Virus record (IMG/VR): IMGVR_UViG_3300022927_001391 | Location: 41,169-105,168 of that record | Direction: 5' to 3' (one strand) | DNA length: 64,000 bases | Source of the DNA: a virus | In this document: positions 46,400-58,400 of the stretch, piece after piece | How the letters are laid out: every line of letters begins with the position of its first letter | Position numbering within the stretch: position 1 is the stretch's first letter | Program-made: the position numbers and the translations under genes | The notes under the pieces: generated by a model | What the model saw: only the letters and a program-made list of their open reading frames with translations | Told to the model about the DNA's origin: nothing | Database searches by the model: none

Positions 46400-47341
46400 T
46401 TAAGATTCTGTGTTAACTGTTGTTGCCCAGCTGGGTGTGCCCCAGGTTGCACTAATGTATGTAGTAGCGGGTGCTTGATAACTGAATGTTGTTGTCTTGC
46501 TACCATCTACTTGGTCAAGAACGTTATAAATGTTCTTGTTGTATGATGTTTCGTCTGCTGCGTCGTCAACCCACTCACTCTTGAGTGTCATTACAGTTGA
46601 ACTTCCTGCTGCTGCATTAAGATTTGTTGTAAGTTGAATGTAATTTGCTGTGTATGGAGCACTATCTTCTAATTGTTTAAACACTATTGTTGGTGTTGCG
46701 TTCATATCCCAAAAACCTTCGTTTGTTAGGTTAGTATCAGGTGTACCTGATCCGCCACTCTTGCCACTTGTTGTATTGTAAATGTAGTATGTACCACATG
46801 CTGTGGCAAGTGCTGCCCACTCGTTGTACTTGTCATCAGCAGTACCACCTGATATACTCCAATCTACGTATACACGGCCGCCTGCGTTAAAGAAGTAACG
46901 CATTGCATTAGTACTAGTAAATGTAAGTGTATCGGTTTGTGTAATTGTATTTGTAAATGTTCCGCTTACTACTGCTGTATCTGTAACTGCTGTTGCGTAT
47001 CCTGCTGCTACACTCGCTACAGCAATCTGTGCACCATCGATGACTCCAATGTCTGCTGCTAGTGTGCTAAACGCACTAATTGTATTACCAGCACTTGGGT
47101 TTGCAACTTCATCAATTGTAATACCACCGTCTTGACCGTAGTGATCACTGAGTGAACGAACTCTATCTAGTAGTGTACTCCACTGTGTTGCAGTAACAGT
47201 ATTTCCTGCACTAACTGCGGATACAGTTGTGCCCTGGCCAATGCCACGATTTCCTGTACCTGTTCCCCACAAAGCATTAACGCTTGTAACAAATCCATTG
47301 TAGTGTGTGGCTGCGATTGTATCACCAGATGTATATGCCAT
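46400..47341 (-). CDS. Virion structural protein (T4-like marine phage tail/baseplate type)
   Basis: The 313-residue protein opens MAYTSGDTIAATHYNGFVTSVNALWGTGTGNRGIGQG, a beginning shared with structural proteins of cyanophages, and has VTATQWSTLLDRVRSLSDHYGQDGG. The rest is beta-rich with Thr/Ser/Asn (TFTNTITQTDTLTFTSTNAMRYF) and ends in YISATWGTPSWATTV. It is a likely tail or fibre-associated protein. The AGGAAG site precedes the ATG; it lies 15 bp after the fibre gene. The hairpin at 46371 follows. Confidence 0.78.
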   Translation of the reverse strand: MAYTSGDTIAATHYNGFVTSVNALWGTGTGNRGIGQGTTVSAVSAGNTVTATQWSTLLDRVRSLSDHYGQDGGITIDEVANPSAGNTISAFSTLAADIGVIDGAQIAVASVAAGYATAVTDTAVVSGTFTNTITQTDTLTFTSTNAMRYFFNAGGRVYVDWSISGGTADDKYNEWAALATACGTYYIYNTTSGKSGGSGTPDTNLTNEGFWDMNATPTIVFKQLEDSAPYTANYIQLTTNLNAAAGSSTVMTLKSEWVDDAADETSYNKNIYNVLDQVDGSKTTTFSYQAPATTYISATWGTPSWATTVNTES

Positions 47342-47356
47342 GTTTTGTTCTTCCTA

Positions 47357-48796
47357 TTAGTTAATTGTTACGAAGGCTTCTACTGTTCCGGTACCTTCGG
47401 TTGTTTTGGATTCGATAGCACGGCCAATTACGTTAAATGATGTTGCTTCACCGGGGTGTGCTGCTCTTGCCAGTCCGTTACCTGCACTAACTAGTCTATC
47501 ACCTTTATTTATTAGGCCAGTCACATTTACTGGTGTTCTGCCCGCAACAGCGACCGGAGAACCATCTCTTAGTTTAGCGTTCATTAGGTATGCTGGTTGA
47601 TTGCTAATTACACCAAATACAGTATCACTTAGTTCTTCGTTAACACGAGTAATTTCTGCTGCACCTCCTAGTGCAACAACTGTACCAGGAGCATACTGTG
47701 CGTCTGCAGCAAAGTTTTCTGCAACGTCAGCGTATTGTGCGCTTGTTGCTACACCATAGAATGTATCTGCATACACTGCATTAAACGGTGTACCACTTGA
47801 ACCAATGTCCTGTGTTCCATCTAAGCTTAGTAGGTCACCACTGAGTGTTGCTGTAAGTAATGTGCTTGTTGCGTTATCAACATAATTCTTTGTTGCTACA
47901 CCATTGCTAGTTGTTGGATCACCAGCAACTACTAGTCTTGATGTTGCACCATCAATTGTTAGTGCAGTTGTAGTAACACCACCATCATTTACTTTAAAAA
48001 TAAGGTCGCCGTCGCTGGTCACGTTTGAAACTGTAACATCGCTACCGCTTACGCCCACTGTAAAGTCACTGTCAACACCAACAACAATACCAGTATCGTT
48101 TAGGATACTTAGTACGCCGCTTGTGCTATCACTAGCATCAGCACGTAAGAAGTTTGCTGCTGCTACGCCGCCTAGTGCGTCTGCGTCTGTTGCTGTACCC
48201 TGGAACTTAGCACCACTAACTGTTGAACTTAGCTGTACACCTGGCTTAATTGTGGAGAAGCCGCCAAGTGCGCTCTGTGGTGTAAATTCTGTGTCTTTGC
48301 TAACAGTACCAACTACAGTGTTTGCTACATATAGTTTAACAACTACGTGGTCTGTAGCACCGCTATCTGTAACTGTTTCAACAATAGCACCAGAAGTACC
48401 AGATCCGCTAGTAAATGCTGGACCAATAGTTACGAAACTAGAACCGTTATAAACCTTTAACTGTCCGTTGGTTGTATCCCACCAAAGATCGCCAGTTACA
48501 CTACCAGTTGGTGTGCTAGCACTAGCTGTACTCGAGCTAACAGTTTTAAATGCAGTGCCAGTATAAACCTTAAGTAGGCTATTTGTACTGTCCCACCACA
48601 TCTGTCCAGCCACTGGGCTGCTTGGTGCGCTAGTATTACTAAAATTTTCTAATAATTTAACGAAGTTTTCGTTAAGGAACTCGCCGTATCCAGCGTAGTT
48701 CTTACCAACAAGTGTTATGTCAGTAGTGGTATCGATCGTACCGTCTGAAACAGTTGTTAGCACTGTACCACTGGTTTTATTAATTGTATAAGCCAT
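47357..48796 (-). CDS. Tail-fibre-like structural protein
   Basis: The 479-residue protein starts MAYTINKTSGTVLTTVSDGT and has IDTTTDITLVGKNYAGYGE, LNENFVKLLENF and two copies of a W-W-D module (GQMWWDSTNSLLKVYTG, GDLWWDTTNGQLKVYNG). That N-terminal part is common in T4-like tail fibres. The middle is Thr/Val-rich repetitive beta structure. The C-terminal 120 residues (AQYADVAENF...GTVVALGGAAEITRVN...PAYLMN...VAVAGRTPVNV) match the end of the 49520 protein, a shared fibre tip module. Late promoter at 48827. Function: host attachment. Confidence 0.85.
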   Translation of the reverse strand: MAYTINKTSGTVLTTVSDGTIDTTTDITLVGKNYAGYGEFLNENFVKLLENFSNTSAPSSPVAGQMWWDSTNSLLKVYTGTAFKTVSSSTASASTPTGSVTGDLWWDTTNGQLKVYNGSSFVTIGPAFTSGSGTSGAIVETVTDSGATDHVVVKLYVANTVVGTVSKDTEFTPQSALGGFSTIKPGVQLSSTVSGAKFQGTATDADALGGVAAANFLRADASDSTSGVLSILNDTGIVVGVDSDFTVGVSGSDVTVSNVTSDGDLIFKVNDGGVTTTALTIDGATSRLVVAGDPTTSNGVATKNYVDNATSTLLTATLSGDLLSLDGTQDIGSSGTPFNAVYADTFYGVATSAQYADVAENFAADAQYAPGTVVALGGAAEITRVNEELSDTVFGVISNQPAYLMNAKLRDGSPVAVAGRTPVNVTGLINKGDRLVSAGNGLARAAHPGEATSFNVIGRAIESKTTEGTGTVEAFVTIN

Positions 48797-48826
48797 ATCG
48801 TTTAGTTCTCCACAAACTTTATAAAT

Positions 48827-48834
48827 TATTTATC
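48827..48834 (-). promoter_or_regulatory. T4-type late promoter motif
   Basis: GATAAATA on the minus strand at 48834-48827, one base from the T4 late consensus TATAAATA, lies about 30 bp before the 47357-48796 start. A GTGGAG ribosome site sits between them. Confidence 0.55.
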
Positions 48835-48854
48835 ATTAAAATAATATTGTAGTT

Positions 48855-49514
48855 TTATAAACTCGTTAAATTGGTAAGAGTCTGAATACGAATTGTATAA
48901 TCTATCTGTATTAATCTGTTCAAACTCTTTTGTACAGGATGGAAAATAACATGAGTAAGTAGCTTTCCAGTATTAACTGTACCTGCCCAGCTCTTTAACC
49001 CTAACTCGTCAAATGTAAAGTTTTCGTTGAAGTTGCTGGTATTGTCAAATGCCTGCTGTCCGCTAGGCTCGCCATAGTCAAGCAAACAACTTACTACAAC
49101 ATCAGTATAAATGTTACCGCTAACGTGGCTTACAGTAAGTTTGTTTCTGCCCTGATCTGTATTTAGGCTAGAATTATCATCTACTACTTTATAGTATGTT
49201 TGGTTATATAATGCTGCGTTAGCGCCAGTACTGTTGGCTGGCAGATATGTAATAACGCCAGTAGGGTCTACACTAGTCCCGCCGTTGCCAAACGCCATTT
49301 CATGTATAAAGCCGGTTGTTTTGTTAGCAATGCTAAGAGCAAGTGCTTCGCTCATATTTTCGTAATGGATCGCGTTACGTTTGTTTACAAAGTCCTCACC
49401 AGTCTCAGGGTCAAAAATTCGAATATGTCCTTCCATGAGAACACCGCCGTTTTCCCGTAATCCTGGCTTGGTTTTGTCTCGCTGCTCATCAGTCATGTTG
49501 TTCTCTTCTGTCAT
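48855..49514 (-). CDS. Conserved structural protein of T4-like marine phages
   Basis: The 219-residue protein contains EGHIRIFDPETGEDFVNKRNAIHYENM, AFGNGGTSVDPTGVITYLPANSTG and LDYGEPSGQQAFDN, which form a signature of a cyanophage virion protein family. It ends GKLLTHVIFHPVQKSLNRL and YTIRIQTLTNL. The baseplate or fibre-connector region is the likely location. I chose the ATG at 49514, since it follows AAAGG; an earlier Met lies inside the upstream gene. Five bases separate it from the preceding gene. Confidence 0.8.
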   Translation of the reverse strand: MTEENNMTDEQRDKTKPGLRENGGVLMEGHIRIFDPETGEDFVNKRNAIHYENMSEALALSIANKTTGFIHEMAFGNGGTSVDPTGVITYLPANSTGANAALYNQTYYKVVDDNSSLNTDQGRNKLTVSHVSGNIYTDVVVSCLLDYGEPSGQQAFDNTSNFNENFTFDELGLKSWAGTVNTGKLLTHVIFHPVQKSLNRLIQIDYTIRIQTLTNLTSL

Positions 49515-49519
49515 TATAG

Positions 49520-52402
49520 TTATACCTTTAGGACACATTCAATAAGTTTTTCACCTGTATCAGCATTTGTTTCAAGAGCTATGCCAACACGAGCGCCATC
49601 TGCTGTCGCACTAGCAACACCGTCGTGATCCGCATAAACCGCTTGACCCTTTACTACTGAACCTACTACTCTCACAGGAACACGACCTACTAGTGCGACA
49701 GCAACGCCGTTTTCTAAATCGCTATTCATTAGATAGGCTGGTGCAGTACTTATCACACCTACAGGTATGCTGTCTTGTTTACAATATGTTACTTCTGCAC
49801 CGCCACCAACTGTCATTACTGTACCAAATGGATATTCTGCATCTGGTAGATAACGTTCTGCTAAGTCAGCGTATTGCGCTGCTGTGGTTGTAGCAGTGAT
49901 AGTGCCTGCACTAAAGTTACCGCTACCATCACGGAATACAATAGTACTTGCAGTATTTGAGCTTGTAGCATTGGATGTAACAGTAAATGTCGCACCTTCT
50001 GCGCTTGCGCTGCCAGTTAGTCCATTACCGCTTACTGCGCCTGCTGCAACGTAGTTACCAGTTGTGTCTGTACCTAGTGCAACTGAGTTGGCAGCGATCG
50101 TTGTAGTAATGCTAATATTGCCAGATCCATTAAATGATGCGCTCGTTCCGGTCACATCACCTGTCAAACTTAGAGTACGAGCAGTTTGCCAAGCTGTTGC
50201 CGTGGTAGCGTTGCCACTTAGTGAAGCAGTAATTGTGCCTGCTGTTAGATTTCCATATGCAAAATTAGCATCGCCAGTATCAATTGTGGTTCCGGTGGGC
50301 TCTGCTCCGTAATCACCAAACAGCTTCCACATACCACCATCACTAGCGTCACGGAATAAACCAGCATGAGCTGCTCTACTACCATTGTAATAATGTCCAG
50401 CAAATCCAATATCTACTAAGTCACTAGACTCGTTCCCAACTGCCAAACGGATTAAAGGATCAGCAACATCCAAGTCAGTAGCACTGACTGTTGTCGTCGT
50501 ACCCAATACGCTCAAGTTGCCTGTGACTTCCAAAGCGCCACCAACACTTAAATCATTTGTAATTGTTACATCACTTGGCAATCCTATTGTTACAGTATTA
50601 TCTGTAACTGCTGTTTCGATCTCATTTGCTGTACCACTAAATGTAAGTGTATCAGTACCAAGAGTAATTGTATCTGTACCACTGTCACCAGCAATATCTG
50701 TAGTTGTCACTATGCTAGATGTTTGTGTGTCAACATATTCTTTTGTAGCAGCATCAGAGTTTACAGTTGGAGTTGCTAGATTAGTAATTTTGTTGGCGCC
50801 AACATCAATTGTCTGACTGCCTGCTACCGTAAATCCAGCGTCAAAATCAGCACTTGTGGAAAAAGTTATAGCATTGCTAAATGTAATAGCGCCTGTTACT
50901 GTACTACCAATACTTGTAATGTCACTTAAATTACCTGTTGTAATAACTGTACCACTAACATCAGGCAGTGTAACTGTGCGATCTGCGGTTGGATCTGTAA
51001 CAGTTAGTGTAGTTTCAAAAGCGTTGTCAGTAGCACCTTCAAAAACGATGTTGGCAGCAGTAGTAATATCACCGGAAATATCCAATCCTGTTAGTGTGCC
51101 TACACTTGTAATATTTGTTTGTGCTACGGTGGTAAGTGTTCCTGCTAGATTTGTTGCTGTTACTGTATCAATGTAAGCTTGTGCCCATTCTGTACCTACT
51201 GCACCTAAGTCATAAGTGCTATCTACGCCTGGCAGTAAATCACCTGTAATGTTTACTGTTCCTGTACCATTGGTAACGATGTTGATATCGTTATTAGTGA
51301 CAAGATTGCTGATTGTGTTACCACCAATTTCAATATTACCGAAGTCTGGTGCAGCAGTAAGAGCAATGCTAATATCGTCTGTATTTTCAGTTACACTAAA
51401 ATTGCTGTCAAAAATTAGCGTTTTCAGTTTGAAATCTACACCAACTTTAGTTTTAAAAATCTCAGCACCTGTACCCACATTTGAAATTGTGTTTGCTTCA
51501 CCGCCAGATGCTCCAGGTGCAACTGCTGGTTCCCATTCTCCGTCCATAGCGTTCCATGTTAAAACATCGTTTGCATTAGGCGTAGCACTTGTAACATCCA
51601 CGTCACTTAGGTCGCCAATACTTGCTGCTGCGATGCGAGCGTCTGATCTAGCATTTGTATAGTATAAGTTCGATGCACCTTCTGGCAATACATCTGTATT
51701 AACCTGATTTGCGCCAGTACCAAAATCAATATGTGTATCATTAATACCATCTGCTGCTAGTACAACATTACCGCTAGTTACTATAAAGTTTGTAGTATCA
51801 AAACTTGCTATGCCCTTGTTAGATATACTTGCATCTTCAGCACTAATAGTTAATGTGTCACCACTCTGTGCAGTGTCAATACCTTCACCACCTGTTACTG
51901 TAAGGGTGTCGCCTAGATCAATAGCTGTGCTACCACTATCGCCTGCCAGTGTAATAGTACTGTTTGTAATACTACTATTAGGAATACTTGCTAGAGCAAT
52001 TACACCAGTGCCAGCAGTGTAGGTAATACCAGTAGCCGTTGTAGCACTGAAATGGGCTCGTACTTCACTTGCGCTAGGTCCAGTGTAGGTTATAACACCT
52101 GTTGTACTATTGTAACTTAGACTGCCATCACCACCACTATCTGTAACACTAATAGCAGCTCTAGCTCTGGTATTTGTGAAGTACATAGTTCCGCTAGTTA
52201 CGCTAGCACTAGGGTCTTCCGTTAAGTCTGATGTATCAATAACTAAATTATTTGTGGATGCGCTAGTAATTGCAACTCCATTAATAGTTTTTACATAGTT
52301 ATTTTCCAAATCGTTAGTTCTAGTATTCAGATCAGAAAAGTTTCCATCTACTTCTGTAAATGTAAGTGGTGTACTTTTACTACTACGGAGAACTATTGCC
52401 AT
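49520..52402 (-). CDS. Large tail-fibre-like structural protein
   Basis: The 960-residue protein starts MAIVLRSSKSTPLTFTEVDGNF, a beginning seen in phage fibres, and is built from repetitive beta-strands (NLYYTNARSDARI, TGTVNITGDLLPGVD, ATTATAWQTARTLSLTGDVTGT). A near C-terminal module (AAQYADLAERYLPDAEYPFG, AEVTYCKQDSIPVGV, APAYLMNSDLENG, VGRVPVRV) is homologous to that of the 47357 protein. The perfect late promoter TATAAATA is 26 bp upstream. It is the main candidate for receptor binding along its length. Its many Thr/Ser/Asn repeats make it likely to recombine and vary. Confidence 0.87.
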   Translation of the reverse strand: MAIVLRSSKSTPLTFTEVDGNFSDLNTRTNDLENNYVKTINGVAITSASTNNLVIDTSDLTEDPSASVTSGTMYFTNTRARAAISVTDSGGDGSLSYNSTTGVITYTGPSASEVRAHFSATTATGITYTAGTGVIALASIPNSSITNSTITLAGDSGSTAIDLGDTLTVTGGEGIDTAQSGDTLTISAEDASISNKGIASFDTTNFIVTSGNVVLAADGINDTHIDFGTGANQVNTDVLPEGASNLYYTNARSDARIAAASIGDLSDVDVTSATPNANDVLTWNAMDGEWEPAVAPGASGGEANTISNVGTGAEIFKTKVGVDFKLKTLIFDSNFSVTENTDDISIALTAAPDFGNIEIGGNTISNLVTNNDINIVTNGTGTVNITGDLLPGVDSTYDLGAVGTEWAQAYIDTVTATNLAGTLTTVAQTNITSVGTLTGLDISGDITTAANIVFEGATDNAFETTLTVTDPTADRTVTLPDVSGTVITTGNLSDITSIGSTVTGAITFSNAITFSTSADFDAGFTVAGSQTIDVGANKITNLATPTVNSDAATKEYVDTQTSSIVTTTDIAGDSGTDTITLGTDTLTFSGTANEIETAVTDNTVTIGLPSDVTITNDLSVGGALEVTGNLSVLGTTTTVSATDLDVADPLIRLAVGNESSDLVDIGFAGHYYNGSRAAHAGLFRDASDGGMWKLFGDYGAEPTGTTIDTGDANFAYGNLTAGTITASLSGNATTATAWQTARTLSLTGDVTGTSASFNGSGNISITTTIAANSVALGTDTTGNYVAAGAVSGNGLTGSASAEGATFTVTSNATSSNTASTIVFRDGSGNFSAGTITATTTAAQYADLAERYLPDAEYPFGTVMTVGGGAEVTYCKQDSIPVGVISTAPAYLMNSDLENGVAVALVGRVPVRVVGSVVKGQAVYADHDGVASATADGARVGIALETNADTGEKLIECVLKV

Positions 52403-52428
52403 CTTTATTATATTCCTGCTTTATTCTA

Positions 52429-52436
52429 TATTTATA
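52429..52436 (-). promoter_or_regulatory. Perfect T4 late promoter motif
   Basis: TATAAATA on the minus strand at 52436-52429, identical to the T4 late promoter, 26 bp before the 960-residue fibre gene, followed by an AGGAA ribosome site. The genes before it are structural, so late transcription fits. Confidence 0.7.
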
Positions 52437-52446
52437 TAAACTTTCG

Positions 52447-55400
52447 TTAGGGTCTTACCTCAACATAACCGTCCTCTACATATCCATCTTCTAGATAATA
52501 TGGAGAGTTACTCTCTGCTATGAAGTTGGGTACAAATGCTTCTCGTGCTCTTAAGAATCTAGCATTCACACTATTACTTGCCTGTAAGCCAGCACCATTA
52601 GCTGCTGATCCTACTCCAGCATCATACCATATATGTGTATGCGTATTAGTTTCTGGTAAATTTTGATCAGAACTTGCATCAATCACTCTTGTACCTACAC
52701 GGTGTATTGTAGCAAATCTGGTGCCAGCAGTACTTCTTCTAATATTGGTAATATAATTGTCTTCTGTGTTAATTTCCCAATAAGTTACACGCTCATTGCC
52801 AACAAAAATTACACCTGGATTATCACTGTCTACACTTGCCTGTGGTAGCTTACTGACATCATCCACATAGATTTTTGTATCAGTTGGGTATAAGTTTTGT
52901 GTTAATTCTGTTGTATTATCAGCGGCAATTCTCAAATATTCATAATCACCCAGCATGTTTTTAAAGATTCTAAAACCAATAGTTGGTTGGACGACATTTT
53001 CTGTAAAATGAGATATAACTATTATACTAGTAGAATCAATAGTTTGACCAGATAAGTCAATAACGTTTCCATTTTCAATTATAAACTGTCCGGGATGTAG
53101 TTTTACACCGTTTAACGTTATCCACAAATTATTGCTATTGGTTACTGTACGATCCAGGGCATATTTGCTAGGAGAGCTACCAGCTAGTGATATTCCGTCA
53201 AAGTCGCCAGAGTCAAAGCTATCATCGTCAAATCCTATTACTGTTTCTAAAATCTCCGAACCTAATCCTACGAATACCTTGGTTTGTATACGTAATGGAT
53301 CATGGTTAGCAAATGTTGTAACATACAATTTATCACCTGTACTGAAACTTACGCTGCTAGTAAGTGTAATAGTGTTTCCATCTACTAGATATTCTGCTCC
53401 TGTTCTCACACTTACAATAACTGTATCACCTGAGCTTGGTGCAGTATAGAATGTTATAGTTCTTAAACTACTGCCATCTGTTGGATCAACAACATAATCA
53501 ATACTTGCTACTTTGTTGGTTGGTGGATTTAGTGTACTACTGTCATCTTTGCTTATGACAGTTACTCGGATATCACCATCGTTAACAAGAGCGCTTTCTT
53601 CTGCTGTGCCTGGGATACTATAAGTTACTGTACTACCATCGCCCACATAGTGCTTTGCGTTTGTTGGTCGTAGTCTTAAATTGTTAAGTTCAACAATAAC
53701 ATTGCCCTCAAAAGGTTGAGCATATCGTACAGTTTTATTCAACTCGTATGTATTAGTACCAGAAGTTAAGGTTATTTCCTGAGTATCGATCTCAGTATAC
53801 GCTTGTCTGCTAGGATCTTTGTTGAAAGCAAACACGTGAACATGATCATTTTCTGCAGGAACGTCATTTAATATAAGGATGCTAAGTCCATTGTCTTGCA
53901 CTGTATATTCTGCTGTTGACAAGGTTTCACCATTTATCAATACAAGATATTGTTGTGCTAAGTCGTAATTGATACCTAAAGTAAATGTAAATGTTTCACC
54001 ATCTGTAAAGAACGATTCCTCATGCACGGGCTTTTCACCAGTGTTACCAAAACTGTAAATGTACACTGTTTGACCTACAGTAGGTGCAGTAGCTAATGTT
54101 ACTGTTCTATTCAAATAATTTTTAGTGAATGATCTAACAGGTGTAGCGTTTAAGTACACAAACACGTTTTCTACATCTTGTGCTTTTGTAGTATTACTAA
54201 AAATAAACGTATTAGTTGTGCCATCCCCTTCATAAGATCTAAACACTGTTTCAACGCCATTACCATCCCATTCAAAATCATCACTAGGATCTGTAAAGAC
54301 TTCCATATCCAATGTGTCAAATACTATACCTGGTATTACTTCTTCTGGCGCATGACTATTGTATTCATCTACAAACTGTCCACCATTTACATCAATATCT
54401 TCTGGACGAGTTCCTAATGCTAGGTCCTGGAACGTACTCTTAATAATGCTATCAAGTGCGCTAGCACCACTTAATACTGTAAGTCCGTCAGTATCAATAT
54501 CAAAATCGTCAAAACCAACATTATCAAATGCCGCTGTGTCCCAGCCTGGTTCTCTTTCAAAGCCAGCGCCAGATACTCTTACACCTTTATAATCAGTTCC
54601 GCGCTGTAATAGGTCTAGATCGTCACCAAGCATGCCGGCTGTAGGAGTATAAAATGCAGCAATCCTATCAGCATTACTTGCTAGATTTTCATCTGCATAA
54701 ACTTCTAATACTGTAGTTCCGCTTGAGTTCTCTACACTGAAAGTACTGCCGCTGGTAAACCCACCTGAAACGATGCATTTATACACTTCTTGAGAACCTG
54801 TAACTGAGTTATAGTAGGAAATTAAATCATTTTGACTATAAGATGTATTAGCTGCCCAGTTCATAACTGTTGAACTGTAGGTAATTCTATCAAACTTCAT
54901 GCTAATATCAAATTCACGATTTGTATTATTAGCCATTCTGGCTAGTAGAATACATCCTGTTCCAGCACCAGTTACTGTAATAGTAGGAGTAGTAATATAA
55001 CCGCTACCAGGATTTGTAATTCTTACTCTAATAATATTATTAGTATTACTAACAGCAACTACAGTCGCTCTTACTCCGCCAGCAAGATCTGGTGCACTAA
55101 CAGTAACTATCGGATCCTGAATATAACCAGACCCAGCAGCATATATTTCTACGCTTGACAGGAAGTAACTATAATTTTTACTCCAGGGATTATTCAAACC
55201 CTGTGTACGGAGTATTTCATCGCCACTGTAATCACCACTGGGCTTTCTAAACAGCATTAGATTTTCATCATAAAATGCATGAACGTCAAAGTCGGTTACG
55301 TCTCCGTCAAAATTATCATTACCATCAAATTTAGATACATATTCTCTGATCTTGGTATGGTACGGTTTTACCTCGTTTATATAATCTTCAATAAGGTGAT

Positions 55401-58400
55401 CATTGTCATTCTTAAATGTTGGATACTGTGCAAGGGATCTTAACTTATGCAATACAGTTAAGAAACTTGTTTTAAATACCCAGTCGACCTGGTTAACTGA
55501 CTCGTGTAGACTATATTCTATTAATCTAAAGAATAACTGATTGAAATAAATTGCTCGATCGTCAATGAATATTTCGTTCTTTAGGGCTTTGAGAATATTT
55601 CTAACTTCCTGAACCGGTATTTTGTCAAAGTAATTGAAGTCAAATACATCGTTATCAAATCCAATAAAACTGCCATAGTAGGAACTTGTATAATCATAGA
55701 TACTAGATTTTAGCTGGATAGTTCCACGCTCTATAATTACTTCACGCCAGGTTCCGTTACTCTGGTAAACAAAGAAACTAAAATTGCCATCATCGTTTGT
55801 AGTTACTTTAGCTAACTCACCTACAGTTGCATTTAAAGTTAATAGACCAGCTTCGTTACTAACCTGATAATTGGGAATAGTTAACTCATTGTACCCGTCA
55901 GCATACCAGGTTGCATACTCCCAGAATTTTGTAGTATCGTAACTCTGTACCTTAGTAAGGAACCAGGTTTTGTCTGCCTGTAAGGTGTAAATTGTCCACA
56001 AATCGTCAAGTGTCTCATCATTGTCTACTAGCACCTTGTAGCCAGTTGATAAAGTAATAGTATTTAGATAATCTCTCTCTACTATGCTTGCTACTTTTGT
56101 ATTCCATTCTCCACTTACTATTGTAGGTTGCAATTCGCTACTAAACAACGAAGTCAACGTACTCTGCCTAATTACTGGGTAACTCTTAAATATTTTGTTT
56201 GTATAATCAACTAATACCTTTAGAGCCTGCTGCCTGTTAACAAACATTGTTTGTCTAGGTCTTAATCCTATACCATATTTTTCAGCATCGCTCAGGGTAG
56301 GGTCAGGAACAACACCGCCTAGGCTATCTTGTCCTGCTAAACTGTCTACTAGTTTGTTATAGATTCTTGCAGGTAGTTGCTGCGCAGGGTTATTTTCCTG
56401 AACCAGGTCCCATTCACTGTGTAGTATTCCGTCATTGTTAACAACATCGTAGTTCACAGCTAGTACTAGATCATCACTTTTTAGATCATTTTTAATATTG
56501 GTGATTGATAGTGCATTTTGAGCAAGCACTTGGATAAATTTTAAGCCTGCGCTTTTTGGATCTTCAATTAATTGAGCGACGCTACTTGTACTAATATTTC
56601 TAAACGCGACTTCAGGAACCTCTGTGCTATTTTTTACCCAGAAGTAGTATTTTGTGACTGTGGTTCCTGCGGCAGGATCAAACTGCACAGTTGTTGCAAA
56701 GTTTGAATCATCAGGGTGCTTTACTTCTCCTGATCCTGTATATTCACTAGGCAATACTGCGCTTTCTACCCATTCATAAATGTCAATGCTACTGCCTGGG
56801 AAAAATCTTCCCCAATAGGTTGTTCTATAGTCTAAATCACCTTGCTCATAATCCAACACAGCACAAGCTGACAAATCCCACCAAACTTTACCTACTCGCT
56901 CATCGTTCCATGCTGCACCTGGCATTTGGGTTCCTGTATTACTCACTGTATAGACAGCAGGGTCATAACCTAATACATAGTCTATCTCAGCTTGCGCAGG
57001 TCCTGCTATTTTTTGTTTGTAAGGGTCTATATAATCAATAACACTGACTACAGATCGAGAAACGTTGTCGTATATAGACACTCTGTTTACCCTATCAACG
57101 TCGACCTTGGAATTTTCTGATCTATATGGCTGCCATGCGCTTGCTCTTGAGAAATTATTAAACTGATACCAACCACCAGCATTCTGAGCATAGGCATCAT
57201 CTAGTGGGGCGCCTACTAAGAGTTTGTCATCGTTAAAAGCTAATGCAGCACCAAACTGATCCAAATAACTGATGTCATTACTAACTAGTTGCTGAACATA
57301 AATTAACTTTTGTGTATTAGATACAGTTTCTGGTGACACTGCATCCAAGGTTTCATATATATAGACAGCACCGCTCTGAGTAATCACATCAACAAACTTA
57401 GTACTGTTGTTATCAAATGTTGTTAGGTATTCACCATAAGTTTCACTAGTTGTGACTGTGTCAATGTCAAATCTTGTTTTAGCCAGTGAACTTGCTCTAT
57501 CACTGGATACGGCAAGATTTTGTTTTACAGTTCCATCCACACTTACATACTTGTCAAATGCTACATGCTGACCATAGTTCTCATTTTCTTTTAGAAGAGG
57601 ATGATTCAACTGCTGTGTCATTACATAAGGGTTGAACTTAATACCATCCTTGAATGATGTTCCAGTGCCGGGTCTAATTTTAAGTTTTTTGTTCTTGTTA
57701 ATACTTGTGCTAGTTACAACAATCGTGTCACTATCTGTACCGACTGCTGGTGTAATTAGACTTATGCTAGCATTATTAATATCAGTAATTAGATTAGCAA
57801 CTGTGCTGCCAGTACTGGATACAGTTACTAGCCAATCATTAATATAGAAAGTGTCACCGCTAGTATAACTTATTCCAGTGTCACTGTTGCTAGTTACACT
57901 TCCGTAGCGCAACCCAGCATCAGTAAACACATAAACACTGCCAGTGTTAGGATTAAGCTCATCTTCCCCCGGAACGCCTACAGCAATCATAGCGCCGGTT
58001 GGGTCTACTGATACACTAGTACCAAATAGCTCGCCATCTGTTGGCTCCTCACTGTTCATGTTCTGATCTAGTTTTTGTACTTCAGCAAAGTTACCAGTAA
58101 ACACTTTTATAGTATCAGTGCTCTGTGGCTCATATCTAAAGCTGATAGTGTTTGAAGATCTAGTATAACGATTTTCACTACTGTCACTATCAAACCCACC
58201 AAAAGCGCCATCTGCAAGCGTCTGTTCAACACCATTTACTTCAATATACTCGACAGAACTTATTGTTTCATCGGTTGTAAAGTCCACAGTAGAACCATCG
58301 CCGGCAAAGTTTTGTAAAATGTTACTGAACACATAAACCTCACCAGCATCACTAATAAGTGTACTATCAGCATTAGCCACATCAGCGTATGGAGCACCAA

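Noticed and set aside
47406-52022. Several 60-180-codon plus-strand frames across the fibre genes
   Set aside because: They mirror Thr/Ser/Val repeats of the fibre genes read antisense, giving Val/Ser/Pro-rich products with no family match and no ribosome sites.
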